Below are positions 47,837 to 59,250 of a DNA stretch of 64,000 nt, one piece after another. The position numbers were made by a program, and so were the translations under genes. How positions within the stretch are numbered: position 1 is the stretch's first letter; each line of letters starts with the position of its first letter. Origin of the DNA: Azadirachta indica. Lineage: Eukaryota > Streptophyta > Magnoliopsida > Sapindales > Meliaceae. The notes beneath the pieces were generated by a model. The model was not told the DNA's origin and ran no database searches. It worked only from the letters and a program-made list of their open reading frames with translations. The stretch spans positions 5,998,890 through 6,062,889 of the forward strand of contig CM040441.1 in the NCBI GenBank assembly GCA_022749755.1. The letters run 5' to 3'.

Positions 47837-48729
47837 CAGTAATATAGAATTGCAAATTATACCCTACCCATAATTGTGCTTCTACCAACAATCATTGATT
47901 AACTGATATCTTCTTAAACTTACGAGTTTCGACAATCTTTGATAAATACTTGTTGGAATATTGAGTGGTTTTGATACTAAATTTTGGAGAAAAATAAATT
48001 GGCCACCTTTTAATTTAAATAAAATAAACCCACTAATATATAAGAATGGTATAATTATTATATGCACATAATAAAGACAATCACTTGTACAAAAAATTAG
48101 TGAAATGTTTACGGTCAAATGAACGCTCAATCATATAATTTTTCAATAACCATACATACACACTAATGTTTCTCTTATTTATTCTTTCTTCTTTATCTCA
48201 CCGTTGATTCTACATCTCACTAATATATTTATTTGTCAAATTATTAACTCCTTTTTTATACATGATGTAGACAGTAAAATCGCGGACCTTATTTCTTTCA
48301 GTGTCTTCAATCAATTTTTTGGTTCCTTCCACTTTTCTTCTTCTTTAATAAAAAATTACTTCTATTCAAATTGTTATTGGTCAAAGATTGTTTCTAGTGA
48401 AATTAGCTTGAAGATAGAAAAATAAGTTAGAAGATTTTAAATTCAAATAAACCAGAAAATTCTAATAATACTTTAAACGTCAGTGGAAAAATCCCAAAAC
48501 TTTTCATTTGAAAGACATCGAATACAAAGTAACTGAAATTATTGCACACCCTGGTTACTCCTTATCATTTGATTATTACCTTCCTTTGTTTAACAACACA
48601 TTTTACTTTCACTTCTTGAGATCTTTAAATGGTACATTTCCCTGTGATTAGTAAAAGGATTAAGTACAAAAACAAAATGTGAAAGAAAAAAAGGGAGAAA
48701 GCAATTAATATATATACCTCTTTTGTGGA
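47836..48729. other. Receptor-kinase 3' intergenic
   Basis: AT-rich, no gene recognised. It includes the presumed 3' untranslated region of the receptor kinase near 48600-48729. Confidence 0.5.
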
Positions 48730-51700
48730 TTACACTCTTGTACACTCAAGAAAGATTTTCTTGACGGATTGCAATTCATGGAGAGCATCGGTTATATTCA
48801 TACGATCTTGTGGTGATTCCATTGAACACGCAACTCCAATCTTTACCAAAGAGACAAGGCATTCCATTCTATAATTGTTTTTTGTTTTCAGCCTGTGGTT
48901 AGTGACCTCTTCATCATCATTTAGAAGAGCTGGATCCACAATTTCCATAATCCGATCAGGAAAGGCTGTTTTGGCAAAGTTATGAAGATTCAAGTCTCCT
49001 TCAAATATTAGATCTGTGGGTTTTTTTCTTGTCATCATTTCTAACAACAGAATCCCATAACTGTAGACATCTCCATTTGTAGACACTTCACTTCCTAGAC
49101 CATACTCTGCCACACATAAAATTTATACAACCAATTTATCAGAATTTTGGAAATCAAACTTATTTACCATTAAATAATGGAAAATAAATATCTTAATTTT
49201 GGTTACCTGGGGCTACATACCCAGTTGTTCCTCTTACTCCAACAGAGCTGCTTGTATTTAGATTTGAGATTTCTGGTTGAAACCTTACTAGCCCGAAATC
49301 ACCAACATGAGCAGTCATGTCATTGTCTAGAAGGACATTGCTTGGTTTCAGATCGCAATGAAGGATTGGTTCTTCGCAATGGTGATGGAGATAATCTATT
49401 GCAGATGCCACATCAATTCCGATGTTAATTCTCTGAAGAAGGGAAAGCTTTCGAACTTTAACTTCCTTGTTTTCTGTTTCTAGAGTCGGATGCAGCCACT
49501 TCTCGAGACTCCCATTTGGCATGTACTCATAAACTAGAGCTTTGAAATCGTTACCCTGAAAATCAATAGTTGAGCAAGATGTTACTATCTTGACAAGATT
49601 TCTGTGACGGATATTTCTCAATGCTTTACATTCTGCCATGAAACTCTTCAATGCTCCTTGTCGTTGAAGGTTAAGTACTTTAATTGCAACAACAGTTCCA
49701 TCTTGACCAAGGTTTCCCTTATACACTGAGCCAAAACTGCCCACACCTAGCAAGTTTGCTGAAGAAAATCCATCTGTAGCTTTAAAGAGACTTTCGTATG
49801 AAACTTTCAAAAGTGTTTTTTCCAGTGTGGATGAAGAAGGTTGTTTTTGTTTTTCTCTTCTATTTTTGAGCCAACAATAAATGATAAAAGAGACCAAGAG
49901 TAATCCCAAAAAGACACTTGCAGTTGATATTAGTATTTTTGATACTCGAGATATCTTCTGTTTGTTGGGGTTGTTGTTGGTGCAATTTGGAAGTCTTAAT
50001 TCAGCTATGCCCCCACAAAGTCTAGTATTTCCAGCAACTGATACCCCACTTGCATTTGCAAAAATGCCTTTTGTTGGTACCTGACCCTCCAAACTATTAA
50101 AAGATAAATTTAATTCCCACAAGGAAAGAGTTTCCAGGAATTGAGGAATTTGACCAGATAAATTGTTGTGAGAAAGGTCAATATACTGAAGACCTCTCAA
50201 AGAACTCAGGGATTGAGGAATGGATCCATGGAAGAAGTTTTTGTGCATATAAAGGACTTCAAGGTTAGAGCAATGACCAAGTTCTCCGGGAATTTCACCC
50301 GACAAGCTATTATCAGACACATCAATTTCTGATATAATTGTCAAATCACCGATATTTGGAGGTATAGATCCGACCAAATGATTTTTGTCAAGATAAAGTC
50401 CAATTGGCATAAACGTTATGTTGAAAATTTCTTTGGGTATGCTTCCACTGAGTTCATTTTGGGAAATTTCTAAGACTAATAATTGTTTTAGTTTTCCTAG
50501 ACTGGAAGGTATTGCACCTAATAATTTGTTACTAGCCAAGGACAATCTTTCTAGGGCTGATAGGTTTCCCAGGTGTGAAGGAATTTCCCCCGAGAGCTTG
50601 TTTCCAGGAAGATACAAATCTCTTAAATTCTGAAACTTTCCAATTTCCTCCGGAATTTTTCCAGTAAGTAGGTTATAACCTATCGCTAAAGCTTCTAAGT
50701 TAACGATATTACTTATCCCCGAAGGTATGCTTCCGTAAATTTTATTAAAGCCAATGATTAAATTATGGAGTTGAGAAGTGAGATTAACTATTGAATGAGG
50801 TAATGCTCCTGTGAATAGGTTTTCATCCATGGCAAAGGTATTCAAGTTGCTACAGTTGACCAAAGAATTAATAAATCTCATATCATCATCTTCGCCACTT
50901 CCTAAATTATTTGAGGCTATATTTAGGACTGAAAGATGCTTCATGCCACTGAAATCAACTGACAGTTTTCCAGAAAAACTATTAGTAGTCATTTGAATCC
51001 ATTTGAGTTCAGAAGCATTTGATAAAGAAATTGGAATGGATCCACCAAAGAAGTTCCATGAAATTTGGAAAACTTGGAGATTAGGAAGAGTAAGTCCTAA
51101 ACTTGGTGGAAGGCTTCCATGAAGTTGATTTTGAAGTACAGAAAAGAGAGTGAGAGAGGAAAGGTTGTACAGGGAGAGTGGGACTGTACCGCTGAGATTG
51201 TTTGAGGCAAGCCCAAGGGATTTTAATTGTTTCAATAGACTCAACGAAGCTGGAATATTACCTCCAAAAGCATTGTATGCTAAATATAATTGAACTAAGG
51301 AGGTTAGATTCCCAAGAAAAGGTGGAATGTCTCCTGTCAAATTGTTATGACTTAAAACTAATCCTTTGAGATTATGAAGGGAGACAAATTCCGTCGGAAT
51401 ATTTCGTACCAGGTTGTTGCCTGCTAAAGATAAGGCTATGAGCCTAGAGCAACGAGACAAATTGGCAGGAATTTTTCCAACAAGGGAGTTATTAAGTAGA
51501 TATAGAGCTTCTAACCTGAACAAACGGCCAAATTCATCAGGGATTTCACCTCGGATACTGTTGTTAGCAAGATGCATCTCTCTTAGGAAGCTGAGGTTGC
51601 CAAGGTGAGGAGACAATGAACCAACCAAGCCTCTTGAATTCAAGTATAACATGGTGACTCTTCTGTGTCTGTGGCCGCATGTAATGCCCTCCCATTTACA

Positions 51701-51898
51701 GAAATGACGAGAATCATTCCACGAGGTTAGGATTCCTTCAGGGTCATGATTAATCATTGACTTAAAAGCAAGCAAGGCAGCACGATCTCTCTCCTGAAAG
51801 GCGTTGGAAGAAGAAGCAAAAATTGTAGCTTGCAATAGCGTGATGCAAAAAAGAAAAATGGAAGGAAAGTGAGCAAAGTAGCAAATCCTTGCCCTCAT
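48730..51898 (-). CDS. LRR-XII receptor-like kinase, EFR/Xa21/At3g47570 type
   Basis: Plasma-membrane pattern-recognition-type receptor kinase. CDS complement(48730..49106, 49207..51898), 1,022 residues. The 100-base intron (GTAACC...GGCAG) splits the Glu codon of GYVAPE, the position typical of this subfamily. Order: signal peptide (about 1-28); LRR cap ([28 protein letters not shown]); more than twenty LRRs of the LxxNxLxGxIP kind; a juxtamembrane region with a paired-Cys-like segment (LRLPNCTNN); a transmembrane helix about 652-675 ([20 protein letters not shown]); then the kinase. P-loop [11 protein letters not shown], Lys740 in VAIKVL, catalytic loop HCDLKPSN (Cys848-Asp849), DFGLV. Cys before the catalytic Asp makes it a non-RD kinase, as in EFR, FLS2 and Xa21. 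No stop or frameshift seen. The ligand is unknown and cannot be read from sequence. Confidence 0.94.
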
Positions 51899-52259
51899 TT
51901 CTTAAACTGAGAAGGCAATATTCTGAAAGTTTTCTCGTCTCTTGTGCAACCAGCCTTTTTATTATGTATGGAAGTACTTGTGGAAAAAAGTTAGAGATTT
52001 AAATTTCAAAGGCACAGTGCAAGTCTTGACTTAATTACGAAAACGAGGACTTAACTAATTACTTTATTGAACTTTTCTATAAAATTTCTTCTCGTCTCTT
52101 AGGGTGTAGAAATTTCGTTGCGTACTCGAGTTGGTCTCCACAAAAATCAACAGTTTTTGGCAACTAACTCTCACATTTTTAATCATTATGGACCACATGA
52201 TTTGGACATCTTAAGTCTTAATTGTCAAATTTTACAATCTTTATTTTCTTTTTCTTTTG
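51899..52259 (-). promoter_or_regulatory. Receptor-kinase upstream region
   Basis: The interval before the ATG at 51898. On the minus strand a CATACATAATAAAAAGG segment about 70 bases upstream could act as a weak TATA element. No other motif is claimed. Confidence 0.3.
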
Positions 52260-54235
52260 TGTGAAGAAGAAATCCATGTATTTATGGCTGCTTTAATTTC
52301 TCTGTACGTCACGTTGCTTTCACATTTTCATACTAGAAATTTATTTGATGTAGAGAAAACATAAATTAAATATGGAAGAATATAAATTAATTTCTTAAAT
52401 ATAATTAATTTCTTTTATATTAGAAGAACATTTAAAAGATAACATAATTTAACTATTTTTCCCTCACAATCTAATTCAATTTCAATCATTTAGATATTTA
52501 ACATATGTTGAAAAACAAGAAATTATATTAAAAATACAACAAAATTTTCAAAAAAGTTTAAGTTATTAATATGAAAAAATAAAAATCAATGAGCAGATCT
52601 TCTAGAATGTATTAAAAAATAAGATTTAGTCATTAGAACAAACATTCAACGTGCGTATGTTTTAAAAAAAAAAAAAGATGTAAAAAATATGTCTGAAAGC
52701 TCAAAGAAAATCGCAGGAAAGTTAGAAGAAAAATTACTCTCGGCATGAAATTATATTTAGATTTTCTATATTTTCATGAAATAAATTGTACATGAAATAT
52801 TAATATTTAAAAATTTTCAATTAATTGTACATAAATATTCAATTTAGAATAAATTCGTATATAAAATGTTCACTCATGACCCCTGCTTCAGCTTTTACTG
52901 TCAATTGTACCTTTTTTTCCCCTATATTTTTATGGCTTTCTTTATATTCTTCCTTTCATATTACTACTGCATTGTGCTGTCTAGATAATGAATTTTAATT
53001 AGAATAATACTCCATTGGCTCTATAAATTTTCAAATGACTTACAACTAATGATTTCTTCTTTTATGATTGCATCAATGCCAACAATATGGACACATGTTT
53101 TAGCATTTCTTTTGAAAATAAATAAGGATTTACTGTTTTCCAAAATATTATTCCATATGCATTTTAGTCATAATAATTTAAAAATTATTTGTTTAATTTT
53201 TATTTAATAGCAATGAAGTATTTAGAATAAATTGTTTCAGTATATATTTTGAGCTCTATATTTTCCAGTCTGTGAATTAATATTGTGAGAAAAGAAGTTA
53301 ATATTTATTTTAAGTGTGACTTAATTAATAAATTGAGAGTTGAATAGTTAAATTTTAAACCATATTTTATACACTCAATTTTTTTTGGTGAAAATAAATA
53401 TTGTTAAATAGATTAATTACTCAACAAAGCGATTGATGTGGAAAACGTATAATAGAGAAATTTCTAAGAAAGTTACAAGAAAATTAGTAGGTAGGAAAGT
53501 TTGACAAGAAGAAGGCTCTCATTTACTATATTATTTTGTATTTTTATTTAACATATTTTATTGAATCAAGGTAAGCTTCTTGTTTACATCTTTACCCTCT
53601 GATTCCATAATTATAAATTATTATGATAGAAAATTAAATTGAATCAACCAGCTAATATTTGTATTAGAAATTGCTTTCTTTTCTATAGAGTGTAAAATTT
53701 ATACACAATCAACGATACTCAAATGAGAAATTCTTCAAGTACACTTCATGGAAAGAAATTTGCTTTGTATTATATTTTTCTCATAAATGAAGTATCAAAC
53801 ATCATAATTTGCATAACCACTCAAGTATGATTTGTAAAACTATTTAGGTTAGTCTGAGTGGTAAGCAGACATACTTCCCAAATGAGAAGTCATGCCTTCC
53901 AACTTAACCTTGGTAGCATCAGCAAAGTTTGTTCCCATTTTATATTGGATACCCATTATACGTAGGGCTATTACTCGTAAGATCTATCATATTAAAAGTA
54001 TGGATAGATTCTGTTCTACGAAGAGGATAGACATTAAATAATTTGGTGCAAATGTCTAAGTGATATCAGACTGGACTCCCAATTTTTTTTTTTAGATTTT
54101 TAATATAATATTAATAGATTATATGTATAATATTTTAAAAAAAATAAAATTTGCATTAAATGAAATTAATATTTCCAGACAATATTATTTAATTATTTCA
54201 TTATCTATTGGAAGTCGTTCACTAGTGGCTTATTA
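52260..54235 (+). repeat. Orphan copy of the TNL upstream flank
   Basis: Matches the TNL3 upstream region in order: TTTGATG(T/C)AGAGAAAAC (52346 vs 21974), ATATGTCTGAAAGCTC (52689 vs 22033), TACATGAAATATTAATATT (52790 vs 22129), GTTCACT(C/T)(A/G)TGA(C/T)CCCTGCTT (52869 vs 22207), CTTTTGAAAATAAA (53107 vs 22524), AAGTTACAAGAAAAT (53468 vs 22878), TATTGGAAGTC(G/C)TTCACTAGTG (54207 vs 23220). It stops about 270 bases short of where a TNL ATG would be. Array sequence follows, so no TNL exons are present. Confidence 0.8.
53815..54147 (+). mobile_element. Retroposon insertion with target duplication (SINE-like?)
   Basis: A 333-base insert flanked by AATTTGCAT (53806-53814 and 54148-54156). The TNL3 flank has the empty site (CATAATTTGCATTAAACTGAAATC near 23140-23163). 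It contains TTAGTCTGAGTGGTAAG near the left end, close to a tRNA-type A box, then a diverged B-box-like stretch about 30 bases on. It ends A-rich (TTTTAAAAAAAATAAA). No ORF. SINE is the best class, but the B box is poor. Confidence 0.6.
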
Positions 54236-54799
54236 ATTACATTTATTATTATTATAAATGTCTAAGATAGATTTGCTAAGATTTCGATCATGCTAGCCAT
54301 TGTGTCAATAGACTTAAATATCAATTCTACCAGCTAATGCGTCAAGTCCATGAAAATTACTAAACTATATAGTTGTTTTCTTTACACCAAGGATTGATAA
54401 AGAAATTTAATATAGTGATGGATATCAACTAAAAAAATAAATAAAAAAAGAAAAAGCAAAAGAAAATTGGAATGAAAGTAGAAGCAAACTGATAGAGGTC
54501 GTGCAAAATCAAACGGTTCTTATTTTAACTACAATTATTATATGGATATCCATTAATAACCCAAGTGATTATGAGAGTCAAATTATACATCGATGTCAGC
54601 GAAGGCTTTATTATCATTTAAAAGAAAAAATTCATAAAAGTAATTAACGTGTTAGAAACTAGAGTTGCCTCCGGTCAATGTAATGCGCCGTGGAAAGGAG
54701 AAAGTGTAAAAGTAATCACAACATCAAGTGCCCGAAGCACAAGGTAGACTCGTCTTTTTCATTCTTTTTTCTTATATTTTTAATTTTTAACTTACATAG

Positions 54800-54868
54800 T
54801 TAATTAATTAATTAATTATCGATAATAATAATAATAATAATAACACTAATAACAATAATAATAATAAA
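54800..54868 (+). repeat. TTAA and AAT microsatellites
   Basis: A TTAA run followed by ATA units, interrupted once by ACACTAATAACA. Confidence 0.85.
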
Positions 54869-56960
54869 GTGATGACAATAGAGGAAAGGAAATAAAATGA
54901 AACGAATCCCTGGAAAAGAAAATGGAAAAGAAACCTAAGATCCAACATTCATAGAATCACGAAAGTAAGTTCACATTTAATATTTAAATATGAGTATTAA
55001 GGTAATGTCCAAAAATAAAATTAATATTTATACATTTTTACTTTAAAGTTTTAAATATTGCATAAATAGATAGTGATTAAAGATCTCAAAAATAAAAATA
55101 AAATAGAATTTATTAATAACAAAAATTATGTTAATCTAAATTTTAGTTTATTACAGTGACATTATCCTGATTATAGTCTTAATTACAATTAATATTTATC
55201 ATATTATTTTATTATATATTTTATTTATATTTACAAAAGTTAATTCTACAAGTCAATGCATCTAAGTCTATGGTGAGCTAAGATTGTAGTTTTCTTTACA
55301 CCAAGGACTGATAAAGAAACTTATGATAATCCAAAACAAATTTGTTTTCCGTATCACCAAAATTCAAATAGAAACTAGCTATTACATAGAAGCTACGGTT
55401 TGATTATCATTTCATGAAAAATATTTTGTATAAATTTCATATAAAGTTAATAAAGGAGGAACCACTTATAATTTTTAAGAATTTCGAGCTTAATTTTATC
55501 GTAAGAAAAAGTGAGATTTTTGATTTGCTATAATTTGTATACTATTAAATTAATAGCTTTATTGATTATCATTCTTAATATTATATTATAAATATATATC
55601 CAAGGTCGATTTGGGAAGATTTCGATCATGCTAACTATCATGCGATGGATATCAACTGAGATCATAAATAAAAAATGTGAGATGAAAATACAAACAAATT
55701 GATAGAAGTCACAGAAGACCTAGTGACTCTTATCATAACTATAATTATGAATATATCAAATATCAATTAATAGCAAGTGATGGAGAGTCAAATTTATAGA
55801 AATCACATAAGCAAAGGAGGTAACAATTTTAAGGTCAAAAAGTTAATGCATCAACTCGAAAACCACTTACAAATAAGTAAGAGAAAAAAATAACCGGTTT
55901 ATATAGACTATTCATAGAATCATAGTCTTGTTGGTCTTCCGTCATTATTTAAATCGAAAATTTCAATTATATATCAATGTACAAAGAAACATATATTTCA
56001 ATAATTAGAAGTTGATGAATCAAAAATTTTAAATATTGCGTACAAAATTGAGAATTTTGATATAAATTTTTAGGTTTATATAGTTGGAATCTTATGGCAA
56101 TACAAAGTCTTGATTAATATACTCTAAAAGATCATTCAAAGGAACAGTCAAAATATTGTAATAGATTTGTCTTGTATTATAACAATCTTGTATATTCATA
56201 TATCAAGAATTGAATGATAAGTCTACTAAAGTTGTTAGGATACACTTAAAAATGCTAAAGACGTAGGATTAAATTTAAAATAATAAAAAAATATGATAAA
56301 TAGCTTTTTCTAATTTAATACAATAAATTGCAAGATTATCACTTAAGAAGTCCGAAAATTTCGAAGATAAAATTCATTAAAATAAGTTATATTTAACAAA
56401 AACAAATATTTAAGGGTGTAAATGAGTAATATGTATCTCAAAAAATAAAAAAAAATAGGATTTATTAATAACAAAAATTATGTTAATCTAAAATTTAGTT
56501 TATTACAGTGATATTAGCCTAATTATAATCTTAATTACATTTAATATTTATCATAGTTTTTTTATTATATATTTGTAGTTTTCTTTACAACAAGGATTGA
56601 TAAAGAATAGTGATGGATATGAACTCAGAAAGTTAATAAAAAAATAAAAAGGAATTGAAATGAAAGTCCAAGCAAGTTGATAGAAGCCACACAAAATCAA
56701 AAGATTCTTATTTTAACTGCAATTATTAGATGGACATCCATTAATAGCTCAAGCGATTGTGAGATCCAAATTGTATATCGATGTAAGCTAAGGTTTCATT
56801 ATCATTTAAAAGAAAAAAAAATCATAAAATTAATTAGTGGAGGAGAAACCACTCCAAATCTCAAAACAGTTTATAATAAAAAAAATTAATATTAAGAATA
56901 TGAAAATTAAAAGTGAGATTTTCGATTGGTGAAATTTTATGCTTTTTAATTAACATTCTT

Positions 56961-56964
56961 ATTA

Positions 56965-57000
<36 letters not shown>
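56961..57000 (+). repeat. (ATT)n microsatellite
   Basis: Uninterrupted ATT units over about 40 bases inside repeat copy C. Confidence 0.9.
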
Positions 57001-57479
57001 AATTTCCAAGATAGATTTGCTAAGATTTCGATTATGCTAGCCAGTGTGTGTGGATATACATCAACTGAGAAAGTAAATAAAAAAAAAAGAAAATAGAAAT
57101 GAAAAGATAAGCAAATTGATATAAGTCGACCAAGACCAAACAGCTATTATCTTAACTACAATTATTATTATTATATCGATATGAATTAATAGGTAAGTGA
57201 TTGTGGTATGCATAGAAAACAAGTACATGGTGGCTCAAATTTGTATAAACCAAAGGTACAAATTTTAATTTTTGTTTAACAAAAACAAATGTTTGGGAAT
57301 GTAAAAGATTCTTGTGTCTTTTATCAAAAAATTGAATCCTTCTATATAAAACAAGTCTTGTGCCTCTAACTGCTTTTGTAAACTTTTTGTCACCTACAAA
57401 ACAACAAAACTCAGAGGAATGCTGATTTTCCAATGTGTTCTCTCTAATGCTTAAGTTAGCAAATTTTTTTCTTTTTTAA

Positions 57480-57860
57480 AGTAGATGACAAAAGATTTTG
57501 GCAAAGTTTTGGCTAATTAGATGTTCATACCTTATTCTTCAACAGCCAAGGTTTTATAGCTTTCAAAGTGAACTGCTTTGAACTGATTTCCACCATCGCA
57601 CCCATGACAAAATGTGAGACGGTGGGTGGTTACCCACGAAGTTGTGGTTTTTTCCAATTATTTCCGATTGAGTTTTATTTTTCTCGCTTGGGCTGTATTT
57701 TGTGCGTGACTATAGGATCTCAAAAAGTCATGGACTACATCGCTTGACTAGAGATAATTCACCTCGAGTACCATGTTATACCTGACCATGGGTAGATGTT
57801 CTCATGGGCTAGATGCGACGTGTATTATATCAAGTATTTTCCCAAACATAATTTATGTAT
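57480..57860. other. Island of more balanced composition, unassigned
   Basis: Within very AT-rich DNA this interval is noticeably richer in G and C and interrupts the repeat array. It contains GGTGGGTGGTTACCCACGAA and CCTGACCATGGGTAGATG. I recognise no protein or element. Confidence 0.35.
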
Positions 57861-59250
57861 ACAATTTTATTTTTTTAATCCTCAAAAGTTTTAATTAAGA
57901 GTTTCTTTTTTTTTTTATGTATAAATTTAATAACAAAAATTACGATAACCTAAATTCTAGTTTATTACAGTGACATTATGCTAATTATAGTCTTAATTAC
58001 ATTTAATATTTATCATAGTTCTTTTATTATATATTTTATTTATATTAACAAAAATTAATTCTACAAGTCATTTCGTCTAAGTCTATGATAATAGCTAAAA
58101 TTGTAGTTTTCTTTACTCCAGGGATTGATAAGGAAATTTAATCTAATCCAAAACAAATTTGTCTTTCCCATCACGGAAGTTCAAATAGAAACTTGCTATT
58201 ACATAGAAGTTAAGTTTCGATTATCATTTCATGAAAAATATTTTGTATAAATTTCATAAAATTAATAGACGAGAAACCACTTAAAATTTCAAAAAATTCC
58301 CAACTTAATTTTATCGTAAGAAAAAAGTGAGATTTTTTATTTGCTATAATTTTTATACTATTTAATTAACAATTTTTTAATTATCATCATTATTATTATA
58401 TTTATAAATGTATATCCAAGATAGATTTGTGAAAATTTGGATAATGCTTACTATTGTCTGATAGATATCAACTGAGAAAGTAAATAAAAAAATACAGATG
58501 AAAATACAAACAAATTGATGGAAACCACAGGAGACAAGATTACTCTTATCATAACTACAATAATTAATATATCAAATATCAATTCATAGCAAGTGATATC
58601 ATTCAAATTTATATAGAAACCACATGAGTAGAGGAAAATCACTTATAAAATAATTAAGAGAAAAAAAAATAACCAGTTTATATAAAGTATTCGTAGATCC
58701 GATAGTGTTGTTAGTCTTATGTCATTATTTAAACCAAAATTTTCAATTATATATTAATGTACAAAGAAAAATAAATTTCAATAATTAGAAGTTGATGAAT
58801 CAAATAATTTAAAAATAATGTGTTCAAAATTGAGAATTTTGACATAAATATTTTAGGTTTATTGTTTGCATCTTATGGCAATACAAAATTATTGATTAGT
58901 ATACTCTAAAGGGTCATTCAACCTAACAATCAATATATAGTCCTGATTTTTCTTGTATTATAACAAACTTGTTTATTCATGTATTAAGAATTGAATGATA
59001 AGTCTACTAAAAGTAGTTAGGATACACGTAAAAATGCTAAAGACGTAGGACTAAAGTTAAAATAACAAAAAAATAAAATGATAAATCGCTTTATCTAATT
59101 TAATAAAATAAATTGCAAGATTGCCACTTAAGAACTCCTAAACTTTCAAAGATAGAATTCATTAAAAATAAATTATATTTAACAAAAACAAACATTTTCG
59201 GGTGTAAAGGAGTTATTCATATATATATATATATTCATTTATATATTATT

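Larger units (their letters stand above)
54230..59250 (+). repeat. Array of long diverged repeats
   Basis: Non-coding. At least four partial copies share ordered blocks. Copy A is about 54230-54690, B about 55100-56425, C about 56455-57240, D about 57920-59218. Typical shared blocks: TTAGTTTATTACAGTGA(C/T)ATTA (55144, 56496, 57958), TTGTAGTTTTCTTTAC (54373, 55287, 56570, 58101), GATAGATTTG(C/T)(T/G)AAGATTTCGAT (54266, 57010), and AAATTGCAAGATT(A/G)(T/C)CACTTAAGAA (56325, 59108). B and D align over about 1.3 kb. I see no protein similarity and cannot name the family. Confidence 0.65.

Noticed and set aside
47649..47891. 80-residue minus-strand frame with Tyr-Ile repeats
   Set aside because: Translation of the (TA)n microsatellite.
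49177..51608. Several plus-strand frames opposite the receptor kinase
   Set aside because: Shadows of the real minus-strand gene with its splice sites and full domain set.
57152..57433. 93-residue minus-strand frame
   Set aside because: Lies partly in repeat copy C; no recognisable domain and no support from other copies.
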